DNA of 46,771 nucleotides from Lingula anatina (Eukaryota; Brachiopoda; Lingulata; Lingulida; Lingulidae): NCBI RefSeq assembly GCF_001039355.2, contig NW_019776086.1, positions 70,152 to 116,922 of the forward strand, read 5' to 3'. Shown piece by piece: positions 14,742 to 25,904 of this stretch (position 1 is its first letter; each line of letters starts with the position of its first letter). The notes under the pieces were generated by a model. It saw only the letters and a program-made list of their open reading frames with translations, ran no database searches and was not told where the DNA came from. The position numbers and the translations under genes were made by a program.

Positions 14742-16826
14742 ATTCTAGCCTGCCTGGACATTGGAGAAGGAACAGAACTTGATTTAAAAAGCAATATTTA
14801 CACCAGCCTGAAGAGGGCTATTTAACAGTAAATTTTCCCATCAGATGGTTTCACCCCTTTAAGTGTATTTTTTAAAAATTCAAATCCTATGAATATTGAA
14901 TGCAATTTACTACCCAAATTGTGGTAATAAAGTAAATAAATTTTCCAGTAAGTTAAATGATGTAAAGATGAGAAGATTCGATGAATTATTTGTGAGGAAT
15001 GCAAGCGATAAAAAGAGACCAAAAAATGACTTGAAGACACTGCTGAGTTCAGCAAAAATATGGCTCTATTCCATAGGCACAAAGGAAAAAAGTTTTCAAA
15101 TCCTCTTTATATTGTTATATATCTAGGTCATCTCTTCCATATCATTAATTATTGCTGCTTTTTGTTTTGTATGTTTATAGGCATTTGTGCAATGAGATAA
15201 GATGCCTCATTACAGCACATTTTCAATGTTCAGTGTATGTTGCCATTTATCTTATATTAATGTGGAAAATTAATGTTGGTTAACATTAGATTGGTGTATT
15301 TATGACATTTTTTATTTCAGTCATAAGTAGCAAAGCTTATCCAAGACGCATCAGGTTGTTGTTAAAATCATACTTTAACCCAAATGTATATTGGTCTTAC
15401 ACCTGCTGTTAGTCGTCATCTGACATTGGGAACATTTTTTTGCTGTTTTATTTTGTTTCTAATTAAATAAAAATGTGGATGGAAATAGTTGACATATGTA
15501 TAGACAGTTTTATGACATCTCTAAATTTCAAAGTAGTGAAACTATGAGAATAAACTTATCTTTGAGAATACCTTAATTTTTATAAGATTTTTGAAATGAA
15601 TTAACAGTTGTGGCTTTAAGGAATTAAGCATGGGGTAAACTTATTAATTAAAACAAAATGGTCAATTGCCGTCATATTCGACAACTGTTTTTAAAAAGTT
15701 ATTTCTAATAAGAGAGTTTACGCGTAAATAACTATATAGCGTATGTACCGAGGGTGCTATAAAATGCGGCCTATAAAATGTACAAAACAATAACACGCTG
15801 TCATTATGCTGTTTTTCTTTTCGCTGTTTGAAGAAATAATGTTTTAACTACATGAGCTTTAAAACAATGCATGTCCTGTAATTTTCCTCCTGGAATTTTC
15901 CATTAAGCTTACTGACTGTGAAGCTGGGGTTAGACAAGCATATCTAGGTCAATTGGGAGCATCGTGGCTAACACGCTGAATACGGGCACTTCAGGGCAGA
16001 TAACAATCGGCAGACGTGGTGTGTGGTCATTATCTCAGAACCAATGGAAATGTACCAAAGGGATTGTCATCTTCAGCGTTGACGTGTGTCGATAAACTTT
16101 AGAGCAAAGCTATTGAATATCACCCTTGTTTGTTACGGTTAATGGATATCTTACAAATGGGGGTTCCTTTACTTTTTTACGTGAAGTAACCATGAGGATT
16201 TTTTTTCGATCACTCTATTATTCACACACATTATGTCAAAGCAGATTCTGGAAATAAAACTTTCGGTACGCGCAAAGAGTCGCTTCTGTTGGAATGAATG
16301 CAGTGGTAGGACGTAGTAGTGACAAATGTCATGAGAATTCATTTAGTTCTCAGGTGATATAAATACCCCAAAGGCCAAAACCATGCCATATTCGTGTGCC
16401 GATATGTTAATACGTGCAGGTGCTTACGTGCAGGTACTTACAGGCATAAATAATTACTGCTGTAGAGGGTACAAAGGTCGTTTTAACAATTTAAGTCTAA
16501 TGTCTGAGCCGTGCAGTGTTGCACGTGTAAATCGCATCCGTCTGTACTGTCACAAGACACTGGTGTGATAGTGTACGGTGTTACATCTTTTGTCGTAACG
16601 TTTGGACTGGACGAGTTCATTGCTCTTTCCAGGCCACTATTGTGACCCAGACAGGTCAATGTTAAAAGCCTTTTAATAACGCACGTGATAACAAACTGCT
16701 GATTGGATGACCTAAATGAAAATGACCTGGTTTCAAGAGATATAGGTGGCGCTTTTTCTTGTACCCACCTGTAAGGAAAGTATTTTCCTGCCATCTAGCG
16801 GCCATTTTGAGAGGTCATTCGTTGAG
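14742..16826. other. LZIC 3' UTR and intergenic spacer
   Basis: Possible polyadenylation signals AATAAA at 14,926-14,931 and 15,466-15,471. No further coding exon recognised between LZIC and MTHFR. Confidence 0.6.
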
Positions 16827-16834
16827 TATATAAG
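16827..16834 (+). promoter_or_regulatory. Candidate TATA box for MTHFR
   Basis: TATATAAG lies just after GCGGCCATTTTGAG, which contains a YY1-type GCCATTTT word. It is followed at about 30 bases by a GC-richer stretch, giving a plausible core promoter. It is about 1.2 kb before the MTHFR start codon, consistent with a 5' UTR intron whose acceptor (TTTTTCAG) ends at 18,048. No transcript evidence is available. Confidence 0.4.
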
Positions 16835-18061
16835 CCGAGTTTTTCCATAAGTCCGTCCTCTTGTAATCTTGCACGGTTGCCAGAAGGACCCGGGCAGTTG
16901 ATCAAATTTTTGCAGAACGCTGCGGCACGCTAACAGATAATACGGTAGGACTGGCAGGCATTGTCTACTACTTAATTGGTTTGCAATATAATTTTATTTT
17001 TTATTGTTTGCATTAATTTTTTGTGTCATGGCTTTGTTTTTCTTTTTATTATTTTTTTTCCCAGGGTTCGCATGTTTTGGTAAGCTGACCTATTCTCTCT
17101 ACAGATATTTGTTTTTGTTGAAAATGAAATTGATATTCAACAGGAAAAAAACATTCTGCAGAGTTAAAATTATTAAGTTTTTTAATAATGATAGGATCAG
17201 TTACAATATAATTACAATTATTGTACTTTTTATTATTATTATTTTTTTTTTTACAATCACTATTTTAAAAAAAAACTTAAACTTTCACCTTTCATCTGTT
17301 TAAAAAAGTATGTACGCAAGTGAACACACTTCAGGAAAAAGTTGTAATAGATGTTGGTGCTGAAGTGTCATTTTTGAATTTATAGAGCTCTTAATTACTT
17401 TTATGAAGATGGCATGAATTTTCATGGATGTAACACTTCCTTTTTTTCCATTTTTTTTTCCATTTTTTTTAAATTATTGTTTTTCAAAGCATTATATAAT
17501 GTAATATTTGATCATTCATTACAGTCCCCCTAATTATTTCCTTACATGTGATTATTTCCTAACATGGTAAAATGAAGTTTTTTCTAACCTGCCCCCCTTT
17601 TGTCTCTTTTGTCCCACGACTTCCCTAAAAATTATAACCACAAAAAATTTTTGTGAAAGAGAGAAAAAAGGAAGTTACTTTAGAGAAAGGAATGTGTGAT
17701 AAATATTTGAGTGAAAAGTGCAGTCATAATCTGCCTTAAAGAATATTTAACTTTTTTACTCAAATAGAAATGATTTTTTTCTGCATTTATTTTTTCAACG
17801 TTTCCCAAATTTGATGTCTATATTAACCAGCATTGTTGTGTATATTAATATTGTCAGTTTTCTAGAAATCAAGTCAAAATGCTAAATAATTATATTTCTT
17901 CACTCACAACAATACCGTCCTCTCAAACTAAAAAAATGAAATTTGAATAGCTCTGAATTAACAAAGATAGTATCTTTGCAATTAAATAAATTCTTAATGT
18001 GTTTAATGAATAACAGTACAATAAAACATTTTTAAAAAAATTTTTCAGGTTAGAAATCACG

Positions 18062-21000
18062 ATGAAAGATCTTCAGCACTCTCCAGACAGGAGTCCACAA
18101 AATGGAACCCCTGCGACACCATCTCCAAACTCCTCACGACCTGAGTCTCCAGGCCTCCTGCCATACAAATATATCTCACTCATGGACCGTATCAAAGCTA
18201 AGATTGCAGATGACGAACCATTTTTTTCACTGGAATTCTTTCCTCCAAAGACTGAAGAGGGCGCTGTAAATTTGGTTGCCAGGTATGCTATGCATAATTA
18301 TCACACATGAAGCAATCTGTTATCATTGTCACATCCTACATAATTAAATGAATGGGCAGTTGATTTTTTTATTTATTTTTTTTTTTATTTTTTTTTATTC
18401 ATTTATTTATTTTTTTATTTTTTATTTTTTTATTTTTTTTTTTTTGACAAAGTTGCCTGATTTTTTCATCACCCGACTGGCATGAAAATAACGTAAAAAT
18501 TGTATTTGATGAGGAGAGGGGCAGGAGAATTTAGTAAATCTTTTTATCAGCAAATAAAAATGTTTTTGGGGTAGTGGAATTTTTCTGGCCAAGTAATGGG
18601 GAACACTTGCCCAAAGGATGGTCTAAAAACCTTATTGTCAACTCCTGAACACTGTTTTAGTTATGACAGTTTTACAAGATTGCTTATTCAGTGTTGTTAC
18701 TTTTGTGTTAAGTATGGCAGTATGTTTAGTCTGGCAGTGTTTTAATTTTAATAAGGTCTTGAGTGCAAATGAGTGTTTAGGTCAATTTTCCTAGGTGGCA
18801 TGACAAGTCTTGATGATGTCAGCCCCCCTGGTGGTGCTTTTACAGCTGGCACAACACACCCCCAGAAGTCTCTCGTATTCTCTTTCAGGCTTGAGCGCAT
18901 GTTGCTGGGAGGTCCCCTCTTCTGTGACATCACATGGCACTCTGCGGGAGACCCGACCTCGGACAAGCACACCAGCTCCACAGCCATTGCAGGCACCATG
19001 TTGAATTACGTTGGCATGGAAACCATGCTACACCTGACTTGCATCGGTGCGTCCAAGGCAACCATGATTAATCAGCTGGAAAGAGCCAAGGAGTTGGGTA
19101 TTAGGAATATTCTTGCTCTGAGAGGAGGTAAACATGATATGTTATTTTATAAAATTAAAATGAATGGATATTTGATATGTTATCACCCCTTACTCACTGT
19201 AACACCTAACACATTGTCACACTTAACACATTCTCACACTTGGCACACCGACACTCCAAAGGCACATAAATTTACCAATGGTATGTACTGTTTCCCACTA
19301 TGTCGCACTAAATTTTTGAAAAAATATTATAGATTTGAGTCAATTTTTTCTGTCATATTTAATACAGTTAAACTTTTTAGAATTGCATGTCTATTTTCCA
19401 AATTATAATGCACTGTTAGATTATACTCTCAAGAAAATAATATCTTTATGAATGAGATTATTTAACACCGTATACAATTCCTTTTTTTTAACCCTTTAGA
19501 TGCCAAGTTTGGCGAGGAGTGGAAACCAGAGCCAGATGGTTTTAACTATGCCACAGATCTTGTCAGGTTTATCAGGCTGCACTATGGAGACTATTTTGTT
19601 ATCTGTGTAGCAGGTGAGAAAGCAGTGTTGCGTCCATATCACACTTCAATACCAAAATACCCCATTACATCCATAATTGTTACATGAGTTACAATCATCG
19701 TACTGTCACACCTTATACTGAGATGCCAAATCACACAGGCATGCCCAGTTATTTTATCTTTACCCCCTACAATATCACATCCAACTGGCTGGCACACCTA
19801 ACACATTGTCATACCTTAAACTGAGAGACAAATTCACACTGCCACACACAATGCAATGTCACATCCAACTGGTCGTCACACCTGACACATTTTAGCATAC
19901 ACTGTCATGTCCAATGTACTGTAAATAGTAAAATCCATCATCACAGTTTTCATTTCATCTTGTAGGTTACCCTAGTGGGCATCCAGATTGCGAATCCTAT
20001 GAAGCTGACCTTCAGAACCTAAAAACGAAAGTAGATGCTGGAGCAGACTTTATAATCACACAGCTGATTTTCCAGTCAAAGACTTTCCTGAAGTATGTGC
20101 AGGACTGCAGGAATATCGGCATTACAGTTCCTATACTGCCAGGAATAATGCCATTTCAGGTGAGCAAGGGTCATACTTATATATAGGCTTGTTTTAACCT
20201 TTATGATAATAATAGTCATAATAATTGTCCATTTGTGGTTTTACAATTTTGTCATATATCTGATTAACTTGTATTTTTTAATAAACAACTTAGCACGTTC
20301 ATAGTTAAAAATTCATTTAGCTAATTGTGTAATTCACTTGAATAAGTACTTTACTTTGAGTATTTGTAGTTTTAGAATTAATCAAGTCTGAAATTATTTA
20401 CACTTCTGTTCCTAACATATTTATATATTTCAATCAACAATTTTATAGCTGTGTTTTTAACTGCCCCCCCCCCCCCAATCATTGATAAGTGGAATCTGTC
20501 CATGTGGCTTGTATATCTTATTCCTATCTAAACTTGTTCTTCAGTCTTATCAGTCACTCCGCCATATCACACGTTTGTCTAAAATGGAGATCCCACAAGA
20601 AATTTTGGACGAGGTGATTCCTATCAAAGACAACGATGAGGCAATCAGGAACTGGGGTATTGACATTGCATACAGAATGTGTTCAGAAATCCTTGCCGCA
20701 AAAGGAGCGCCTGGCCTCCATTTTTACACCTTAAACAGAGAGGTGGCCACTGTTTCTGTTCTGAAGAGACTTGGAATGTGGTGTGAGGAACCAAAGAGAA
20801 TGTTGCCATGGAAACCAACGGCCAATCACATCCGCTGTATGGAGGACGTGAGGCCAATATTCTGGAGGGCGCGCCAGAAGAGCTATGTTCAGCGTACATC
20901 AGACTGGGAGGATTTCCCTAATGGCAGATGGGGAGATTCATCCTCAGCGGCCTTTGGGGCCTTGAAGGACCATTACCCATTCTATCTTACCAGTAAATCT

Positions 21001-21580
21001 TCACATGAAGAGTTGATGTCTATGTGGAAAAAAGAACTGAATAGTGAAGAGGATGTTTGGGATGTTTTCTACCACTATATCACTGGGGAGGCATATGACG
21101 ATGGTGTGAAGGTGAAAATCTAGAATACAATCTGATCTCAACACTGTCACATCTAACACATTTTTAATGACAAGATTTAGTCTTGCATATTCACTAACTT
21201 CAGGGTTTTACTTCTTTATGTTTATTTTTTTTTCTTCTGCAAGCACGAAATATATCATTTCCAGTGGGGATTTAAAAACCACATTTTTTTCTACATGCAA
21301 GATGTATCATTTTCCGGAGGGTCTCCAAACCATATTTTCTTTTCAACACGCACACACAAAAAAGTTCTTCAGATTCCTTATTTTATCTGCACCCCAGGTT
21401 ACCAGGCTACCATGGGAGGATGACGAGGTCACCCTGGAGACCAGCCTAATCAGCTCGGAACTAGCCTCCATCAACAGGAAAGGGGTGCTGACCATCAATT
21501 CTCAACCAAGAATTAACTGCGTCCCCTCCACAGACCCTGCCGTGGGATGGGGGAGCCATGATGGGTACATCTTCCAGAAG
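18062..21580 (+). CDS. MTHFR: MTHFR, methylenetetrahydrofolate reductase (3' end missing)
   Basis: Reduces 5,10-methylenetetrahydrofolate to 5-methyltetrahydrofolate using FAD and NADPH in the cytosol. Exons: 18062-18282, 18889-19127, 19500-19613, 19966-20159, 20545-21111, 21398-21580; all GT-AG, phases agree, 506 codons. Exon 1 encodes a Ser/Pro-rich N-terminus (phosphorylation region in vertebrates) and [18 protein letters not shown] with the catalytic Glu. Later motifs include [44 protein letters not shown] (keeping the Ala that is polymorphic in people), [11 protein letters not shown], the linker [14 protein letters not shown] and the regulatory-domain motif [12 protein letters not shown]. 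Reading stops at GYIFQK with a good donor. About 140 C-terminal residues of the SAM-responsive domain are not found downstream. The single N at 21,594 sits 14 bases past the last exon. Confidence 0.95.
18360..18446. repeat. T-rich (TTTA/TTTTT) low-complexity tract in MTHFR intron 1
   Basis: Nearly pure T with scattered A over about 85 bases. Confidence 0.9.
19190..19930. repeat. Dispersed TCACACCTAACACATTGTC motif in MTHFR introns
   Basis: A 15-20 base word close to CACACCTAACACATTGTCAC recurs in introns 2 and 3 (about 19,205, 19,220, 19,795, 19,880) and again near 21,145. It looks like a decayed tandem or dispersed satellite. Related words occur at 30,340 and 43,305. Confidence 0.6.
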
Positions 21581-21594
21581 GTAAGGGTCGTTCN

Positions 21595-21995
21595 GACGCG
21601 GAGTTTGAATTTTGAACTAAGAATACCTTGCAATGGAAAAATCAGTGTCACAACCCAAGCACCTTTCTGCTTTAAAAACTGATTTTTGGTGTAGCCATTG
21701 CACAGTACTTATAGTGGTATCGGACATACAGTGTAGCTGTCAACTTGGCACATGTGTACTGTGTTTATATCTTCAAGAGCTAATGTTTATTGATAAGCAA
21801 TAAAATACAAAAACACATGGAATGTCTTTTTCTTTTAAAAGTATATTATTCATTTTTCAATTAAAATCTTAAATACAGAAAACAAAAATTAAATTAAGCA
21901 AAATTAAATCTGTTTCACTTTTTATTTCGGACTCATGGCATTCAACTGCGGATAAACTGCAAAGCAGACAGATACTCAAAATTGCCGCTATTCTT
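21595..21995. repeat. Segment duplicated at 33,985-34,395
   Basis: Starting at GACGCGGAGTTTGAA right after the N at 21,594, about 400 bases match 33,985-34,395 with small differences. Shared words include GGTGTAGCCATTGC, AGTGGTATCGG, CATACAGTGTAGCTGTCAA and AATTAAATCTGTTT. It has no coding potential I recognise and seems to belong to the array flanks. Confidence 0.8.
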
Positions 21996-22039
21996 CAGGG
22001 CCACTGTAAAGTCAATACATGAAAAGTTATAGTGAGCAA

Positions 22040-22890
22040 TCTAGGGTAGCGTAAAACGGCTTTTACAATATCTTAACTGACCTGCAATAGATATATCAAA
22101 TTGATATAGAGCTCCCTTTATATAATTTAAACTTGTGATAGCAAAAGTAAAAAGTGATGTAATACATGTACATGTACGAATGTCCAGTTTAAATGTCAAA
22201 TTAATTTTTACATGATGATATGGTCTATAAGGATGATTCTAGTTTGCATTTGAACTTTCATTATTTTAAATGGCTTGACTTTGCATATATTGATTTATCA
22301 CCAAAATTATTTCACATTTGAAAGTGACTGCACAAAAATACAAGCATGAAGAAACGGGAAGTACATTTCTTTTCGGTTAAAAAATCTTTGAATAAAATTC
22401 TTTCAAAGTACTATAATTATAGTGAAAATATACACACAGGCGTTCCAATATTATGTAATGTATATAACACATCGTCTACATGTGTTCCTGCTACTTGCTT
22501 TACATGTAGTCTACAAAGCTTAAAAATGTGTCCCATACCATTGTTCTGGAAAAAAAAACAAGTCAGTCCAGCTGTGTTCTAAAGCTAAAAACACACTGAA
22601 AACTACCTTCATAACAAGACTCATCGTTCAAATACATTTGACTGTCTGCTAAAGCCTACAAGGATTACAATGTGTTGCACGCCCTTGTTCTGGAGAAACA
22701 GATTAATGTAACTGTAGGTCTACATGTATATGGACAGCACACTACAATTTCACCCTCACCATTCTCAAACAATTTCACTGGTTACAGAGCACGGATTTTT
22801 TAAAACTTTTACCATATACACACGCTGCTTTTTACAACTTGGTCCATGGCCACAAAATTATGCGATCTTGTATCAACATACGACCCCCCC
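22040..22890. repeat. 3' flank of array copy 1, shared with copies 2-4
   Basis: Matches 25,910-27,100, parts of 36,240-36,490 and 45,690-46,000. Shared words include TGATGATATGGT, ATTCCAATATTAT, TGTAGTCTACAAAGC, TACCATTGTTCTGGAG and AAACACACTGAAAACTACC. It shows that the duplicated unit includes long non-coding 3' sequence. Confidence 0.75.
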
Positions 22891-22896
22891 CCCCCC

Positions 22897-23073
22897 CCCG
22901 CCAATTACGCTCTTCCTCCCGTATAAGGCTTGACTACGGTGACAATTCTTTTAAAGTCGCTTCATCTAGGGAATATAATTTACCGTCACTTTTACCACGT
23001 AGGGTGGATTATCCGGATACTTTTAAAAGAAAACACAAGACTTACCGATTTAAGAAGTTCCATGAACGTAGTT
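22897..23073 (+). mobile_element. LINE ORF2 C-terminal tail remnant, unit 1
   Basis: The plus-strand frame contains LRSSSRIRLDYGDNSFKVAS followed by TFKRKHKTYRFKKFH. This resembles the tail of CR1/L2/Jockey-like non-LTR reverse transcriptases (YGDRSF..AAPRLWN.LP...FK..LKTYLF). It is antisense to, and about 100 bases beyond, the stop codon of array copy 1. Confidence 0.6.
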
Positions 23074-24275
23074 TTTATATATGGCTTTTTAAAATGAGTG
23101 GCGAAGTAGTTTTAATTTCTACATAATTTGCTTCAACCTTTTTTCCTTTTCTTTTTGTAGACATTGTGTTGTAAAGTTTATCGTCTGCATGTTGCACAAC
23201 AAATACATGCTACTATAAGTGATATTACTATGAATGCTGACAGTGATATCAATATTATCATAATTGGTTGTTCTGAAAAGAAATTATAGTTGGCTTTGGG
23301 GGTCAAGAGAGAATCAGTGTAGTTGCCAGGAATAATGTGACAGCACCCACAGTTTGGTAAATCACCAGGCTCACATCCCAGTGGGTCGACGATAGTTTCA
23401 TTAGCGGTTTGGTTGGCCACGACTAGGACAGTCTTGTCAATAGTATCCGGGCAATCATAGACGTCAACTTGCATCGTAGCCTTCTCGTGGTCAGTCATGA
23501 TGACAGACACTTTGTAACTGCATTCTTGACGTATGTCATACTGAATGATGTTGTGTACTACCAAGGGGTAAAAGTCAGCAACAGTTTTCATGCTTTGGTG
23601 TAGGTATTCTTTGACATCCGAGTATTTGGCTTCAAATGAAAATATTCTGGCGTTGTAGGTGTTTGGGGGTACCACGTGGAATAAAACGGTTACATAAAGG
23701 TCCGTTCCCTCAATATTGTACACAAATGATCCTTCAGGCTCTTCATCTTCTCTGGCTTGATCAAACTCAAGGACAGTGGCTTGCCCTGGGCCGATTCTCT
23801 CTGGTGGAATTCCTTTCATGTAAGATGCCTTAGTATACACTACCGGATTCACCAAAGCTTTTGTGTCCAGGAAGTTACGTATACTTACAACACAAGTGCG
23901 AGTAACGGGATCCTGAAAGTGTGACATTTGACACATTTGAAAATTGCTATGTACAGTGTATGTAGCTGACATCAATTAACACAGGTGGATGGAAGATTTT
24001 GCTGGGATAAGATATCAAGAAAGTAAAACCTTGTGCGGCGTCGGTGAGTTAACATGCTAGCTGCGGGTCATAAATCCCCGAGCTGACTTTTGCCAAAGTC
24101 ATTATTTTGTATAATATTGACACTAATAGAGAATGATAACATTTCTGTTGCCTGTAACATTAAGCTAAGGACAAAAAACTGCGTTAATTCATATATTGAC
24201 GAAAAACGGTTTAATCGAAAAAAATAAATAAAATCGGCATACAAAGTTTCAAAATGGAAATTCGTGAAAATAAAT

Positions 24276-24449
24276 GGCCCCATTCAGAATAGGGGACTAA
24301 GTAGTCCGAGTGACAAAATGGCTGACCCACTTGAATTCTTCCCCACGGGATATCTATTCAGTGTCTATTAGCGAATTAGACTGCAAGCTTTGTAGTGGGT
24401 CGCCATAGTTGACCCTTGGACTAGTTAGTCCCCTATTTTGACTGGGGCC
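24276..24449. mobile_element. MITE with 32-bp terminal inverted repeats
   Basis: Ends are GGCCCCATTCAGAATAGGGG... and the complement of ...CCCCTATTTTGACTGGGGCC; 29 of 32 positions pair. Length 174 bases, no ORF. It lies in the interval between exons 1 and 2 of array copy 1 and has no counterpart in the intron of copy 2. Confidence 0.8.
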
Positions 24450-24674
24450 TATAATATCTGGCTTTGCACTGAATAAATTATAAACCTGCAAATGTGGAAT
24501 ATTCAGATGGATTCATTTAGATTCATTTGGATTCATTTGACAACATCTTTATGAGAAAATTATGTGCAAGTCGATCATTGTATTGCCATTGCCACATCAT
24601 TGTATATGTTGTTGAAAAATGACCTATTCAGCATCTGGACTACAGGTAGTACATGCAGCAGTAGATTAAGATCA

Positions 24675-24710
24675 GAGAGAGAGAGAGAGGTTGAGTGAGA
24701 GAGATAGCTA

Positions 24711-24742
<32 letters not shown>

Positions 24743-24809
24743 GGTGAGTGAGAGAGAGAGAGGTGAGTGAAAGAGATAGCTAGGAGAGAGAGAGAGAGAG
24801 AGAGAGAGA

Positions 24810-24853
<44 letters not shown>

Positions 24854-24870
24854 TTGAGTGAGAGAGATTT
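24675..24870. repeat. (GA)n microsatellite cluster
   Basis: Several GA blocks separated by GGTGAGTGAGAG and GATAGCTAG words. On the minus strand this is the CT tract that follows exon 1 of copy 1 and probably drove the local deletion. Confidence 0.9.
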
Positions 24871-25224
24871 AAAATTAAAAGAAGCTACATGTACATGTGA
24901 CTATGAATTGGAAAAGTTGGCGTAGCCGAGTGACTCATATTCTGAAAAGTGTTTTCCTTTTCTTTTTCGGTCTCTCTTTAAGGCTATCTCTCTTTGTCTT
25001 TGTATATTTGTTTGTCTGCATGAGAGTGAGAGAGAGAAAGAGACAGAGACACGTGTCTCAGCATCTTCTATGAGCGGACTATCTTCCAGTTCTGCTCCTC
25101 GTACAACCCGGTCAGAAGCTTCTTTGTCCACCGAGTCATCAGACGAAATGTGGTCAGCAGGCGCTACACCAAGCAGGACGAAAAGCAAAAGCAGAATGAC
25201 CGTGGACATAAACCTGGAATTCAT

Positions 25225-25900
25225 ACTGCAATGTATGTCTTATTAAGCCACGCCTTACTTTCGCTTTGTCAAGGTTACAGTGCGTGGCTTGCCTGGATAT
25301 TAATATCGTTATACACTGTACCTGAATAAGTGACTCACTATAAAGGCCTACTCCCTGCTTTTGTGCCAATACCTGTATGACCCTAATGTAAGTTTGAACA
25401 CAGAGGGTATGCACACAAGCGTGCTATTCTGCGAACTGCTTTGTCATAAATTCTTCGATAACAAACATTTAAGAAAAGTTTCTATTGCGATTATTCTGAT
25501 AAGTTCATGTTTCCCTTGTCAGATCTACAGCGGAATTTAATGCAACAGCTTCTAATTCATGAAGCTATATATATAAAAAAGAGCGACATTATTTTATACT
25601 ATTGTTTCATCTGGTATGTCTCAAAAGCAGTGTAACACAAACTTCAAGTGCTCCTTAATTTCTTTATAAAATCAAAAGGTGAACTCAGCAAACCGAAAAT
25701 TAATGTGCGTTTATTCGTGCACTCTTAAGCGGCGTAGATGTCTGCCAAGCCTACTGAAGCTGCTAGGGGGTAATTAATTATCATTTAACAGCTTCAGTAC
25801 GCGTGCCTGACATCTATGTCGCTTAAGTTGAAAGCAATATAACGAGAAAAATCTCTGAAATGGATCGATCCTGTTAGACCGACACATGACACGCCAACGT
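25225..25900. other. 5' flank of array copy 1
   Basis: Directly upstream of the ATG on the minus strand lies TTAGACATACATTGCAG-like sequence, conserved before copy 3 and in part before copy 2, so it is probably 5' UTR or a splice acceptor (TTGCAG). The rest holds the hairpin at 25,724 and nothing coding. Confidence 0.5.
25724..25827. repeat. 104-base hairpin with long arms
   Basis: Arms of about 39 bases pair with few mismatches: CTTAAGCGGCGTAGATGTCT against the complement of GACATCTATGTCGCTTAAG, ending inwards at TACTGAAGCTG / CAGCTTCAGTA. The loop is about 26 bases. It may be a short MITE or a microRNA-type precursor; I cannot tell. Confidence 0.7.
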
Positions 25901-25904
25901 CAAC

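Larger units (their letters stand above)
23178..25224 (-). pseudogene. Actinoporin-like array copy 1 (helix-coding part of exon 1 deleted)
   Basis: Exon 2 (23912-23178) begins after CTTTCAG and is open for 244 residues: [20 protein letters not shown], the core with [20 protein letters not shown], the strand KVSVIMTDHEKATMQVDVYD, a Cys-rich stalk (DLPNCGCC), N-glycosylation sites (NQT, NET, NYT) and a membrane segment ending CICCATCRR. Exon 1 starts at 25224 ([20 protein letters not shown], signal peptide) and runs through an acidic propeptide to EDAET at about 25057. There the homology with copies 2 and 3 stops: about 33 codons carrying the amphipathic helix, and the GTAAGT donor, are replaced by a CT-rich run. 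Without that donor the two exons cannot join as in the sister genes. It may be dead, or may use an unseen exon. Family assignment to actinoporin-like proteins is inference from the motif pattern. Confidence 0.65.

Noticed and set aside
16383-16794. Overlapping open frames on both strands before MTHFR
   Set aside because: No homology or splice signals; the region reads as promoter-proximal non-coding DNA.
18748-18999. Minus-strand open frame opposite MTHFR exon 2
   Set aside because: Shadow of the strongly conserved MTHFR exon on the other strand.
20482-20544. Extension of MTHFR exon 5 upstream to an ATG at 20,482
   Set aside because: The acceptor at 20,544 and phase 0 joining with exon 4 (PFQ to SYQSL) fit the family; the extension is intron.
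24901-25056. Continuation of the copy 1 exon 1 frame past EDAET as a short secreted peptide
   Set aside because: This part translates CT-rich repeat and former intron sequence and has no counterpart in the other copies.
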